DNA of 64,000 bases from Sanguinoderma infundibulare (taxonomy: Eukaryota; Basidiomycota; Agaricomycetes; Polyporales; Polyporaceae), in assembly GCA_032821775.1 (NCBI GenBank), contig JAVLRN010000019.1:62001-126000 (forward strand), in the 5' to 3' direction. The notes under the pieces are model-generated. The model was not told where the DNA came from and searched no databases. It worked only from the letters and a program-made list of their open reading frames with translations. Shown here piece by piece: positions 13,688-24,742 of this stretch. A program made the position numbers and the translations under genes. Position 1 is the first letter of the stretch. Every line of letters begins with the position of its first letter.

Positions 13688-14454
13688 ACGGCTTGGACCC
13701 GGACATCGAGGGTGAGGAGTTTCTCGTCGACCTTTGTAAACTGTGCTGAGTCGTGCTCTCAGTGGACCATCCTCACAGTCAGAATCTTTTCATTCTTGTA
13801 GGCAGTGGGAGACAAATGGAATGCGTATCTGGACCTGCTATCGAAGGACATTCGCGCATCATCAAAGAGACATTGCATTCGTACGTCACCCTCCTTTTCT
13901 ATCCGCTCCTCCAAGTCCCATCTGCTCAAGCGAGGTCCGAACCAATCCTCCTCGTGCTCGTTGACCTAATTCAGCTTGTTCAGTCTTCAATCCCGAGGTT
14001 CGAGTTGGCTAGTTTTAGCAGCCCCGCCGGGAGGACACGCCACTCTGCGGTCCTACAGACTGTTGCCTACATAGGCGGACTTGTAGACCTAATCCGGATA
14101 GAGGCCTTGTGCTTTGTGGGACGGACATCTGGCGCTCTGAGTCATTCGCAGCTCTTTCATCTCAACACCCTTCCGGGTTCGCTGAACGTCCGTTATCGTC
14201 GGACTGTGCAGCTCGGTTTCATCTCAGGAGGTGGTTGACGGCTTATGTTGCGCCACCACGTAGGACGATGACTGACGTCCCCGGTGGCAGGTGGCAGAGG
14301 TGAGCCGGGTACCAGTTTCGCCGTAGACCATCGCCTATTACTGTAACTGGTGCCTGGACCGATCGCGCTCGCTGATATAATTAGGCAGGGACTCTGCGTC
14401 CATTCGGCCTTCACCCCACCAAAGCTGTTTCTGAACCCCAGCCTTCCATGTGTC
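13688..14454. other. Unassigned leader of the repeated locus
   Basis: Conserved in all three copies (also 25706-26472 and 37721-38487), with an open plus-strand frame that I could not assign. It precedes the membrane protein gene and may contain its promoter; no clear TATA box is seen. Confidence 0.35.
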
Positions 14455-15896
14455 ATGTCCTTCGATATTTCCACCCCAGCAGGCAACCACTATGTCGAGG
14501 CCAACGCGCTTGCACTCCACATTACCCAGTTTTTCGCAGCCGACCTGCAGGACGTCGCGCTCGAGGTCGCGCTGTCGAGTGTCCTGTTAGGTGCGTGCCT
14601 GCTTCTCCGACATTTACTTCAGCTAACACCTTCTCATCGTGGTGATGATAGGTATCCTCACGGCACTCGTACTGGTGGCCATATCCTTCTTGCTGTATGT
14701 GCACGACCTTCCTTTCGAGCGAAAGTCCTCCAGTTCACAGAGTGCTGCAGCGGAAACAGACTCAGGCAAAGCCCGGGACGAGTGCTCCTTCTGAGCACAC
14801 TGCTGCTTTACGCCTCAACGGCGATATGGATGGCCGCAAGAGGGTGGTACATTGCCAGCGCAGGTCGAGCCATCTCCGGCGCGCGAGATGGGCTATTTGG
14901 AGTCAAATCATACACAGACGCCGACGTCGAGGAGCTTAGTCGGCGGGTGGCGACGCAGTCGATGATCATGACGATGGCTCTGGGCTTCAATGTGAGTCGG
15001 CTTCTGAGTGCTGCATTTCGTCCCAGTATCTCAGCTGATATCACGGACTAGGTTGTGTTGGGCGACAGCATTGTTTGGTGGCGAGCATGCGCCGTGTGGC
15101 GGAACAGGGTGGTATACTATGTGGGGATAGTGCTCGTCGTGCTCACACTCGGTACGTCGTGATTAGACTAGTCCCCCCGTAATATATGTCATTCGCTTAC
15201 ACGTCTCGACCAGGATTTGGGATCACATCCATTGTGCTGGGGAATCGCGAATGTCCTTGCCATCAATGTCCGTGTCTCTTTCCGAACTACATCTTCCAGG
15301 CGGGTACATTGTCGAAGATCACGGCGGTGCTGTCACTGTCGACGAACGCGCTAGCTACATTCCTAATCGCGTACAAAGCCTGGTGTGCATTCATTTGGTT
15401 GGGTATTGAATAACGGTTATGGCTAAGACCAGAGTTCGACAGGCAACATTGGACACTGTTACGTGGAAGCTTCGGTGGAAAACCTGGAGCAAGGGCTGTG
15501 AAGGTCCTCGTCTTATTAATCGAATCGGGTACAGTATACTGCATTTTACTAGTGCGTTTTTTAAGCTTCATTGTAGGTCACGAATATCCATAACCGCCGC
15601 CATAGATCCTGCTCGTGCTCTACGAACTCGGACCGGCCCAACCGGACACCCCGTTGCACCCCGATCAAAAAGGGCTTCTTCGAGCGGAGGCAAACTACAC
15701 ATTTGGCTGCTTTGTACCCATTGTCGTGAGTTCTCCGTCGAGACTTGTATATAAACTCTAAGCTCACTACACGATGCATTAGGCCATCTATCCTATGCTC
15801 ATCATTGTGCTCGTCGCGGTCAATTTCTCTCCGATAGAGAATGATCTGACGCGGACCTTCCAGAGCGACTCGCCTGACATCACGACAGTGCCCTGA
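14455..15896 (+). CDS. Multi-pass membrane protein, copy 1 (type A)
   Basis: The start MSFDISTPAG was chosen as the first ATG giving a continuous spliced frame. Probable exons: 14455-14590, 14652-14698, 14734-14991, 15052-15151, 15214 to about 15384, about 15433-15551, 15606-15725, 15783-15896. Hydrophobic segments recur through the chain (VALSSVLLGILTALVLVAIS, LLSTLLLYASTAIW, GIVLVVLTLGFGI, YPMLIIVLVAVNF), fitting a seven-helix architecture common among uncharacterised agaricomycete proteins. The CPCHQCPC cluster is notable. The junction near 15384-15433 does not close cleanly with a canonical donor, so the gene may be damaged or use an unusual site. Function unknown. Confidence 0.6.
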
Positions 15897-16077
15897 CTGT
15901 GGACGCACATTGGATGCCGTCATCCGGAAATTGGCATGCTCCAACATCCAAGACGAATGAGTCCGGGTTTACCCAGCTACATCGTCGCTGTCAGCCTTCC
16001 GTGGCCTCCGTCTGGCATCTCCTGTAACGACCGTCGTCCGCCAAAACGCAACGCCCTTTCAGGCCGATGACACATAG

Positions 16078-17253
16078 ATCACGATCGACGTTCTACGCGC
16101 GATCTCCCAGCAAATCGGGAACGAGAGTGCTACTTTGGCGGACTCTCTCACGGACACCCAGTCGTTCCACAGCAGCGCCATCGACATAATCCTCAACGCG
16201 TTCCTCAACGCCGGACTGCTCTGCAGCCTCATCGCGTCCGGGATGAGCCTGTGGGTCAAGCAGTGGCTGCGCGAGTACGTCCTGGACGAGCCCTCCCTCC
16301 CACGCAGCCGCGAGCGTGTCCGCCTGTCCCGGTACCACGGCCTGCGCATGTGGAACATCCGAGGGATTGTCGCCTGCATCTCCATCCTGCTCCAGCTCAG
16401 CATGTTGCTCTTCTCCACCGGCGTCGTCATGCTCGCATGCAAGCTGAACGCGCCCCTTGCCTGGGTCCTCCTCGGCCTCAACGGCGCGTGGTGGGCGGCG
16501 ACGTGGGGTTCGGCGCTCTGCCCGACGTTCTCGCCGCACGCGCCGTTCAAGTCGCCGCTCTCGCGCGCGCTCTTTCGCGTGGCGTACAACCTGCGGCGCG
16601 TGCTCGGCCCGCGGCTGCCACGCGTCTTCAGCAAGTCGCGGGTGGGCGAGTTCCGCACGTTTGAGAAGCGGGAGCTGGACGGGACGGTGCGGCACCAGGC
16701 GCGGCTGGAGCTCGAGGCGCTGACGTTCTCGAACCGCGAGTTCTGGGGGAGCGGGGAGCGGCGGCGGCGGATCAACGAGTGCTTCAGGGAGGTGGGCGAC
16801 AAGGGGCGGGCGTTGAAGCACGTCGAGCGGATCCTGCGGGCGCACTACGGGACGAAGACGGGCGAGGACACGTTCGAGACGCGGGGTGTGCACGGGCTGC
16901 AGACGCAGAACGAGGCCGCGAGGCAGCTGATGCGGATCTGGTGCGACATTGCGGTGGAGCACGACGGGGAGAAGGCTCGGCGGCAGGAGAGGTACCAGAT
17001 CTTCGATGAGGTGTTGAGGAGGGCGGAGGAGTGTTTGAATCGGATCTTGCGTGAGAGGGCGGAGGCGTTCGTGAGGGAGAGCGAGAGAGCGAGAGCGAGA
17101 ACGAGGGTGAGTGCAGACGGGGAGAGGGACACGAGGACAACGAGCACGGATGCGAGCGACAACGACACGTCGCTGGATCGGGGGTGCGGCAATCGGCGGT
17201 GTTTGTTCCAGGGTCTGATCGTCTTCTTGCCAGAGAAACAAACAGGGACTTAG
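16078..17253 (+). CDS. DUF6535 membrane protein, 5'-incomplete, copy 1 (type A)
   Basis: A long exon begins after an acceptor (ACATAG at 16072-16077) and runs to a TAG stop, giving 391 residues. It shows the family core: a helix ending MSLWVKQWLREYV, a segment with YHGLRMWNIRGIVACISILL, and a third helix (LAWVLLGLNGAWWAA). The usual first exon of DUF6535 proteins (an N-terminal cytosolic stretch with FAGLFSAV-type motifs) is absent between the preceding gene and this exon, so the gene is truncated or its first exon is displaced. The last 60 residues, from VRESERARART onward, look unlike the family and match sequence upstream of the ISG12-like gene. Function unknown. Confidence 0.65.
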   Translation: MTIDVLRAISQQIGNESATLADSLTDTQSFHSSAIDIILNAFLNAGLLCSLIASGMSLWVKQWLREYVLDEPSLPRSRERVRLSRYHGLRMWNIRGIVACISILLQLSMLLFSTGVVMLACKLNAPLAWVLLGLNGAWWAATWGSALCPTFSPHAPFKSPLSRALFRVAYNLRRVLGPRLPRVFSKSRVGEFRTFEKRELDGTVRHQARLELEALTFSNREFWGSGERRRRINECFREVGDKGRALKHVERILRAHYGTKTGEDTFETRGVHGLQTQNEAARQLMRIWCDIAVEHDGEKARRQERYQIFDEVLRRAEECLNRILRERAEAFVRESERARARTRVSADGERDTRTTSTDASDNDTSLDRGCGNRRCLFQGLIVFLPEKQTGT

Positions 17254-17255
17254 GG

Positions 17256-17440
17256 AGAGAACTGGGGCGTAGTTTGAGAGCAGAGAACTTGGGGGTAGTT
17301 TGGGAGCGGAGAACTTGGGGCTGTTTTGAGCACGGGGGCCGGTTTGTGGGCGAGGGATGGAACTGGGGGCAGTTTCGGGGTGAGGGACGTTGCTGGGGGC
17401 TGGGTTGGGCACGGGGGATGGTTGTTGTGAGGTAGCTGTG
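17256..17440. repeat. Degenerate G-rich minisatellite (copy 1)
   Basis: Imperfect repeats of about 30-34 bp built around AACTTGGGGNTAGTTTG-like cores lie directly after the DUF6535 stop. Runs of four or more G occur at intervals. The same array is at 29271-29455. Confidence 0.6.
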
Positions 17441-17863
17441 GACCAGGAATCGGGGGAGGGGGCTGAGGACTTGTGTTTAAAGTCCACCCGCAAATACACT
17501 TGTTTTTGAGACCTCGACGTTCGCGCATCAGAGGCACACTCGAAAGAGACGTATACGAAAAATTCCATTGTGTAAAGTATGTACAGGAGGCGAACAGCTA
17601 ATTTACCCGCTCCACAGAGACACCCCCCGCCGCCAACCGAGCATCCGACGCCCGCAGTTGGTTGAGATGACGTCGCTGATCTCGCCGACCTCGCTAGCCA
17701 AACGGCTCCTGCACCTGGACTTACAGATCGAAAAGCCAGGCCATAGCTCCGAATACGCAACAATACACGTACTGGACCGAAGAAACCAAGGTCGCTGCTG
17801 CGCGAGTGCGAACGGTCCTCGCTCTGTGCGGTGGCGAGCCATTGATGCCGCTGCAGCAGCCCT

Positions 17864-18548
17864 TCAAGTCTCGATGGCCTCCTCCTTCGTGCGCGTGATA
17901 TTCACCTAGGGCGGCGCACCTGAGCGAGTTGCACGTTGTGGTGCTCGAGCTTCTCCTCCATCACCTGCTGAGAACGAGTATCTGAACTTCGCTGCCGGTT
18001 TACGATGAGCATGGCATGGAATTTGTACGAGGCGGGGGACAGGCAGACATACCTTGTGCCACTTATCTTGCAGTTCACTCTGCGCCGCCTCCGAGCCGGA
18101 GCCGATCTCCTTCGCATCATGCTGGACACATGTACCAGAGGGATCGGTGCGAAACCTCCACACAGAGGCACATCATGAGAAGGTGCAAGAATGCGCGAGA
18201 TGGAACACTCACAATTGTGGCCCAAGCGCGTCGATTGCCGCAATCAAGAGCGCAACTCCGAACGGCCGACTCATCATCGCGTCCTCGCCGTGCATGCTCT
18301 CTGCGAACCGCCGCAGCGTAAGGTTGTACATGGCCTGGGTGATGCTCTCGACCTTGATGTGCTCGTTGTAGGTGAATGCGTGGTTCTGAGCGGTGACTCG
18401 GGCCCGGGCGTGGTCGATAGTGGTGCGGGCATCATTGGTGAGGCCAGACATGGTGCAGTTGAGCTTGCGGTCGATCTCCATGATCTTCTCGATGGAGGAC
18501 GACTCGAGGAGGGGGGACTGGACGCGCTTCTCGACGCCGAGCGACGTC
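17864..18548 (-). pseudogene. Proteasome subunit alpha type-5 relic (copy 1)
   Basis: Three intron-separated blocks match proteasome alpha-5: [20 protein letters not shown] through [19 protein letters not shown] (about 18212-18548), then TDPSG...[19 protein letters not shown], then [15 protein letters not shown]. About 55 N-terminal residues are missing, a short ARAR-type duplication interrupts IDHARVTAQ, the segment after DKWHK is lost, and the C-terminus ends early. Intron boundaries are still visible, so the source was genomic DNA rather than an mRNA copy. Confidence 0.88.
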
Positions 18549-19127
18549 CAAGAGCTCGAGTTCGTGCGCGAGCCCTTCGAAGTCGCGCGCGATGTTTGGA
18601 TCGTCGTGCGCATCTTCGAGCGGGGACAAGACGTGGTACGCGCGAGGTCGAGTGTGCATGCCAATATGAGAGACAACACCCCAGGCCGCCGCAGCGGTCG
18701 TATTCGTATTTGTCTTGCAGCGAGGACGGAGCTCGGTACGCGCACGCGACGTGCTCAAATGGAAGCCGCACATCCTGTATCCTCGACGCCCAGGCGCAGT
18801 CGAGGCACACAGGGGTGCCGGAGACAAGGGACGGGGGTGTATTGTGCCGCATGCCGCTGCCGGACAGTCGCGGTTCGTGCGGACAGGATGTTGGCGTGCG
18901 CAGCTACAAAATTATAAGAATCGCGTTTAAATCAAGTACAACAGACGGCGCACAAAAGCCACGCACCGGTCGCATGTTCGAGGGCCATGGCACAACTGCC
19001 GACCGACGGAAACGCGGCAGCGATGTCCTGAGATCGTCCGCATACCCGCTGCCACGGACAGGCAAGTCGAGCGAATATGACGAAGCGGGGGTATCAGGCC
19101 TAGAACAATACCGGGCGAGCTATCCGC
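18549..19127. other. Unassigned sequence in the unit
   Basis: Open frames run on both strands but I recognise nothing. The abrupt end of proteasome similarity at 18548 suggests a join between unrelated fragments. The same applies at 30564-31142. Confidence 0.4.
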
Positions 19128-19355
19128 TTAAGACCTCTTGCCTCTGAGACGACGAGCAAGAGCCTGAGAATAGATCCAGTGAGCACATGATGGCCACAAC
19201 ACAGATGGCTGGAGACATACGAGGTCCTTGGACTGGATGGTCACACGCTTCACGTGCATGGCAGCCAAGTTGATGTCCTCGAAGAGGGAGACGAGGTAAG
19301 CCTCGGTGGCCTCTCGGAGGGTCATGACGGCAGAGGACGGGAAGCGGAGAGCGGT
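19128..19355 (-). pseudogene. Histone H3 C-terminal relic a (copy 1)
   Basis: The minus strand reads [43 protein letters not shown], then, after a 57-bp GT-AG intron (19164-19220), [11 protein letters not shown] and a stop. This is the histone-fold C-terminal half of H3 with several substitutions. The N-terminal tail and first helix are missing; unrelated sequence precedes it. A retained intron again indicates DNA-level copying. Confidence 0.85.
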
Positions 19356-21260
19356 ACAAGGAATGCCGGGGGAGTCGAAAGCCGTTTCTCTGGACGACGC
19401 GACAGTGGCGAAGAGGTGGGTGTGGGGATGCGAGATAGAAAGGAACCTGGACGGCGCAATAGTAAGTAACAGTCGGCGGGTGTGGACAGCGACGGAGCCC
19501 CACTCACCAGCACGTCGTGGAAATGGGATCCAGACTGCATTATTACACAGTGAATGGGCGCCGGGGAGCATACATAGAGGTTGGACACGGGGGAAGGCAC
19601 AAACACGATGACGGGGAGGGCGCGAACACGATGAGGGGCAGGCGAGGAGCTGGGGGGGGGAAGAGGGTGAGATTGGCGTCGACAGCGGTTCACTCGAAGA
19701 TACAGCAAGGGTGGCGGCGCAGACCCTGGTGGGTGTGAGAATGTGACGGGGGCTAAAATTGAGCAGTCGCGGAACTGTAATGTAATCAGCGCCGAAGATG
19801 CCAGCGAGTGTGACGGGAAGGACGTACCGCATACTCGGTACGAACGGTGTTTGTCGACCCACCGAAGAGGACAACCGACGTCACAACGGATCTTGACTAC
19901 AGAAAAGGGCTACGGAGGTTAGCCTCGTTTGCTTCCACTGATATGCCGTGAACGCTGACCTCGGTCCTCGGCCATCGGTAACATCTCTGCGATGGTAAAT
20001 CGAGCTGCCCCGCCCAAACTTCCACTGCGCACAATCAGCCCACGGACGTATGCCTGTACCAATGATCACAGACTGCGGGGCATGGAGGAGGGAAACCGAA
20101 TCAGTATTATGACGATGGACCACACTCTACGGGCAGAATGGAAGTTACGGAAATGCTCTGCTCACCGAAACGTCAGCCCCGATCCGCCAGGAAGCAGGCA
20201 CTGCCTTCTTCCGAGACTCCACCCATCCCCGAGTCCTCCACAGTTCGCACGCAGGCCTCTGATCTCCACATATCGCCCTGCCGTGGCAGCAGCCTTGATC
20301 GATATTCGTACACGTATGGTCTTCCAAATCGTTGCTCACTTGTCAAATCTCTGAACTGCCCTGCCTTGCACGGCTCTTCAAGCGAAACGCTGCCTTCCCG
20401 CTTCCCGTCTTCGTGTTTGTGCACCTCTCCGCTGAATCCAAGCAAACAGGGTCACCACAGTCACGGACGTCGAGCATGGAAGGGTCGTAAAGCTGATGGA
20501 ACCACAGCCCCATTGTCATCATATTTTCTGAAAGAACGGGGAGACACACATACCCGACATCAACGGCAAACTGCGCGCCATCGAATGCCGCAGACTTGTG
20601 CAGTATCCTGACTGCCAGCGAGGCGCCATGAGTGCGGGTACCTGGGTGAGGCGATACCCGCGCTTGGGTGGTTCTGTTGCAGTACGGGTCAGATCCGAGA
20701 TCAACGATGGCCCTGAAGACTGTACGTGAATACAAGGCGCATACATTGGACATCCACGAGCCGAGTTCCCTTCCGACGAGCTTGACTTGTCGATTTACTG
20801 AGTCCTCAAGCTACAACATCATGAGCAATGAACTTCTCGGGCCGTCGAACACCAGACAACCATAAAGAAGGTTGTCTGTGTGGATGGCAGGCGGATGCTC
20901 CAGGAGCGACCCGATGTGGGCTCCATGCTTTGATACGGACTCCATTTGCTCCGGCTCGGCCATGTACATACAATGCACTCGCCTACAACACGCCTGCAGC
21001 CGCCACGGCCTTCACCTTCAGTTCGCGCATATCCAGACGCCTTGACATGAAACACAATATTGCACTCGGGATACATGCACTAAACTCAGACAGAAGATGC
21101 CGTAGCTTGAGAAGAGGCGACGCGCCTAGGACCCTGCTCGCGTATCATCTGCAAAATTTTGCAACCGGGCGTTGGCCACTGACCGACGAGAATGGATGTG
21201 CGTACATGTTCGGGCCGAGTGTCTGCCCTTCCCTGAATGATTAACCGTCTCTGGTCTCCA
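19356..21260. other. Unassigned 1.9 kb in the unit
   Basis: Several open frames of 60-250 codons exist on both strands, none recognisable. A 19-bp string (TTGGGTGGTTCTGTTGCAG) at 20664-20682 recurs at 24157-24175 and, shortened to 17 bp, at 23048-23064. The same stretch lies at 31371-33275. Confidence 0.4.
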
Positions 21261-21677
21261 CTCTGAGTGTTGCGGTCGATCGGATTGTGCCACGCGACGA
21301 AATCCACCAAGCTGATCCTCTGCCCATCGTCTGGGATGCGAGCAGCACGCTCGTACTCCTCCGAAGTGTATATGAAAAAGACATTTTTGTCCTTTGCGCC
21401 GAACGCGACGAAAACCTGGGTGCACAACACAAACTTCTGGGTGAAGAACGCGCGGAGATCATCGGCACGGCTGTCAACGACTGTAGCCGGGCTGCAGCAT
21501 CCACCAGGAGGTGGAAAAACAAGCAAGGCGCATCGACTTGCACATATCCATCTTCACGTGAACGAGCGGGAAACCATCGCCGGCCTCCTCGAGCCTGGCG
21601 ACATGCTGGATCTGCCTGCCGTACCAGTTCGGCTTGTCCCTGAAGTCGCCCTGGACGCCGAGGCCGAGCCGTTTGTG
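21261..21677 (-). pseudogene. RNA-dependent RNA polymerase (RNA silencing) relic, main piece (copy 1)
   Basis: Minus-strand blocks RLGLGVQGDFRDKPNWYGR and, after a frameshift, ADDLRAFFTQKFVLCTQVFV, AFGAKDKNVFFIYTSEEYER and ISLVDFVAWHNPIDRN match the conserved region ahead of the catalytic core in fungal cellular RdRPs (QDE-1/RDR family), where QKFVLC...VF.PF.AK and F..WHNPL are typical. The catalytic core is absent. The family amplifies small RNAs in gene silencing; this piece cannot be active. Confidence 0.75.
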
Positions 21678-21881
21678 CACGCAAATTCATGATAGCTCAC
21701 CATACTGTCCCAAAGAGAGCTGACCATCCGACAGAGCCCGTACTCCGGACACAGAGCTCACACCGCAAGAGAAACTCGAATCATAAATAAACTCACCTGG
21801 CCGTCCACGTTGCGGGCGCATACCGCATCAAGCCAGCTGAGGGCGCATCACGGAGCCGACATGTTGTCTTGCGTAGTCGTA

Positions 21882-21952
21882 GCTGCTCGCATCCCGGACG
21901 ACGAGGCGAAGATCAGCTTGGCGGATTTCGTCACGTGGCACAATCCGATCCA
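21882..21952 (+). pseudogene. RdRP relic, inverted piece (copy 1)
   Basis: The plus strand reads ARIPDDEAKISLADFVTWHN and PIQ, a diverged repeat of the segment found on the minus strand at about 21285-21355. The two pieces form inverted arms of about 70 bp with about 530 bp between them. Confidence 0.65.
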
Positions 21953-24199
21953 ACTGTTGGGAATCACGTTGAGCTTGTGTTGTTGTCTTCAGGGATGGCA
22001 CACCAACAAATACCGTATAGAGCCAGATGGAGCAGTTCCAGTATCAAGAGGTTGCAGCCAAGTCGAGTCAAGCGTCGCAGTAACAGAGCATTGATGCCAA
22101 TCTAAGCCCAAGTGTAACATCTGGCACGAGTGTCGGGTATCGGAGTCGGATGGTGGTGGTCGGGAGCAAAGGGGTGCAGTGTGGAACCGAACGTATGGCC
22201 ACTGCCAAATGCAGAAGTGGAGGCGCTCACCCAGTCGCTCGAACATCCTCGGACTCCAGGATCGCTTCGATGGGTGAGTAGACCAATGTCCGGAACGGCT
22301 GGCTTTCATGACCCCCAAAGATCACTTCCGTCAGCTAGATCATAGCCATGCGCACCACGTCTTCTTTCATGGCCCGTCGTAGTGTCAGCGCTGAACCCAA
22401 TCACGGTCACACTCCTGCTCGTCTGGCCTTGCCTCTCTGTCCAAAGTGTTTCTTCTGCTCGATTTCTGATGGAATATCGCATTCTGACTAGTAGATACAA
22501 GGTCAGAATGAAATCATACAAATTTGTGAGCTCATCCCACCTCGAAAGTACACTCTATCACTAACCCGAGCTACTAACCCTAACACTAACCTGCGATAGA
22601 CAGTGGCAGCCAAGCTGAAGACCGTCCGCTGACCTTGTTCTGAGCTAGATTGTTTGAAAATGATGTCGACTGTTGGCCCAATTGATTTATGCGAACCACA
22701 CTCTGCAGGAATCTCTACAAAAACCCATCCTGGGCTTAACCCTAGGCTAATGCTAACCCTACTTAGACATGCGCCTCTGCCAACTTATTTCCTCAGCTGA
22801 ACAACTATTCACGAAGCCTGCTCAAGTCCAATTATGAGGAGAGTGTTATGGATATGACTCGAGACAAAATGTTGCGGCTGAAGCTTTGCTTTGCTTAATC
22901 CGAGCTTAACCTAGGGTTAGCGTAAACCTGGGCTAACAAGCGTTAATGTGGGTGCGGATCATGATGCAACGAAATTACTATTTCACGTAACATCCGGGCT
23001 TGGCAGCGACCGATATCAGCCGCCATAGCATGTGTCCTCCCCGGCGGTTGGGTGGTTCTGTTGCCGGTCGAAAGGGTTTGAGCTTCTAGTTCAATCGGCT
23101 CGCTGACTCTCACTCCTGCTTGTACCTAACCGTCTAGCTGCCTGCCTGCCACAGTTTGTATCTGAGAGAAACCCTGTGCTCGCTGCAGATGAAACATAAT
23201 AAATTTCGAGCAGCTAACCGACTTTCTCAGACTAAGACGCTGCATCAAATGTCATGCATTAGCCGAGCATGTATGGAATTGACAGACCCTGGAAGCTGGA
23301 CGTACCTCTCCGCTCGCCGACGTCTCACCACTGCCTCGCATGAAGCTCCCCCGCAGCCTTGAGTGAATGCTCCTGGATACCCGCTGTCGGCTGGAATCAA
23401 GCAGACTGGATGATCGACACTGACATCGAAGACACCATCGGTTGTGAGCACCATCGCTGCTACTCTTGGTATCTTCTGCGGTGCGGCTGGGTTCGCCATG
23501 TTTCGTGCCCGCAAGTCAATCGTGCACTACTTGCGCAGAGGTCCGGGTCCAAAGACAGTCGCACGGGACAACAGACGCGTCTCTCTCGGTCCCTCCAAGT
23601 CGTCATTGAGCTCGTCGTCGCCGATGGACGTCAGCTTTGCCCACTCAACATCATCGCTCATCAGTTCTTTTGATATCTCTCAGTCCCATATTTCCTCCGC
23701 ACCTGCCCATACCATCCTCCTGCACAGATCACGGATCCCTCCTCAAGCTGGTGGCCCTCATCAAGGCGGGGACTCCACTGCGTGGAGCCCAATGCAGCCT
23801 TCAGCCGCCATCGAGAGTACTGACTCGCTCACCAGTACGAGTTCCGCCAATCGGAGTGGCGGCCGACAGTGAAAATCGCACGGACGGGTGGGTCCAACGT
23901 GGGCATGTGATGGTGCGGACGCCGAGGACACAGGGTCCTCATCTCGCTTAACAGCGGAGTCCTAGCATCAGGGTGCGATCGTGCCAGAATCAATGCAATT
24001 GGAGAACCATACCGCTGCAGCCGAAATTCATGATCCTTCCGGACGTGTGAGCACACTGGACAGCAGGCGGATGGAGGCCGAAATTGGGATGCATCTCGGC
24101 AGGAAGATGCGACGACGGAGAAGCCATGGGAGTGACGATGGTCGGCGCATCGGTGCTTGGGTGGTTCTGTTGCAGGGACTTGACCGCATGGCTGTTTAG
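21953..24199. other. Unassigned 2.2 kb in the unit
   Basis: It contains the telomere-like clusters and a 142-codon open frame at 23444-23872 whose start (IAATLGIFCGAAGFAMFRAR) has one hydrophobic segment and whose remainder is Ser-rich; I do not recognise it. The counterpart is at 33968-36214. Confidence 0.35.
22561..22937. repeat. Interstitial telomere-like motifs (copy 1)
   Basis: Three short clusters of CTAACCC/TTAGGG-like sequence: 22561-22592 (CTAACCC, CTAACCCTAACACTAACC), 22735-22766 (CTTAACCCTAGG, GCTAACCCTAC) and 22903-22937 (TTAACCTAGGGTTAGCG). They are degenerate and separated by ordinary sequence. Confidence 0.5.
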
Positions 24200-24295
24200 A
24201 CCGATCTCCGCTTCCAGTCCTCTGCCGTCATATCCCTCCAGGAGGCCGCCGAGGCTTACCTCGTCTCCCTCTTCGAGGACGCCAACTTGGCTGTG
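24200..24295 (+). pseudogene. Histone H3 relic b (copy 1)
   Basis: The plus strand reads [20 protein letters not shown] and [11 protein letters not shown], almost canonical fungal H3, then breaks off. A stop codon lies just before it. It is a different, closer-to-consensus piece than the minus-strand relic at 19128-19355. Confidence 0.85.
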
Positions 24296-24742
24296 GGTTC
24301 AGTTATGGAAAGAATTGAGGAGGGAAGCAGCTGGACATTACGTGGGATATTGAGTGGCAACAGCAGCGCTCGACATCAATTTGCGGCGATGTTTGACCGG
24401 GGAGAGAGCGCGGGGAGGGTTTGACCGAATGGTGGGGCGCCGGGCGGATGGGATGGGTCTGTGCGCGAGAACTTGAATGGGATCAGTATAAATCCAGCGA
24501 TGAATGACGGTTAAAGCCCATCCTCCCTTCTCCCTGCACAGAGCAACCACCTCTGTTCCGCTGGCCCAAAGCCTCGTCATCGACGCGGTCTGTGTGTGCG
24601 TTTGTGCACATGCACGCCATTCACAGACGACCACGTCATGTTTGTCGCTGCCCCGAGTGCCGACAACGGCCAGCGACGAGAAGTTTGGGTAAGTGATTCA
24701 TTATAACTATTGTGGTGCGCGAATTGTTACTGACAAATACAA
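24296..24742. other. Unassigned stretch in the unit
   Basis: No gene recognised between the H3 and SKT5 relics. It includes a TATAAAT string near 24487. The counterpart is 36311-36757. Confidence 0.35.

Noticed and set aside
16093..17763. 556-codon minus-strand frame antisense to the DUF6535 gene (and 28264-29778, 40279-41325)
   Set aside because: Arg/Pro-rich shadow of a GC-rich coding strand with no recognisable domain; the plus strand encodes the known family.
17864..18548. Functional proteasome alpha-5 gene
   Set aside because: The N-terminal third is absent, an internal duplication and a missing exon are present, and the C-terminus is cut short.
19128..19355. Functional CENP-A or H3 variant gene
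   Set aside because: Only the C-terminal half remains and no N-terminal helix or start codon lies upstream; treated as a relic.
22561..22592. MITE bounded by TCTATC...GATAGA around the first telomere-like cluster
   Set aside because: The 6-bp inverted ends are short, and I see no target duplication or empty site.
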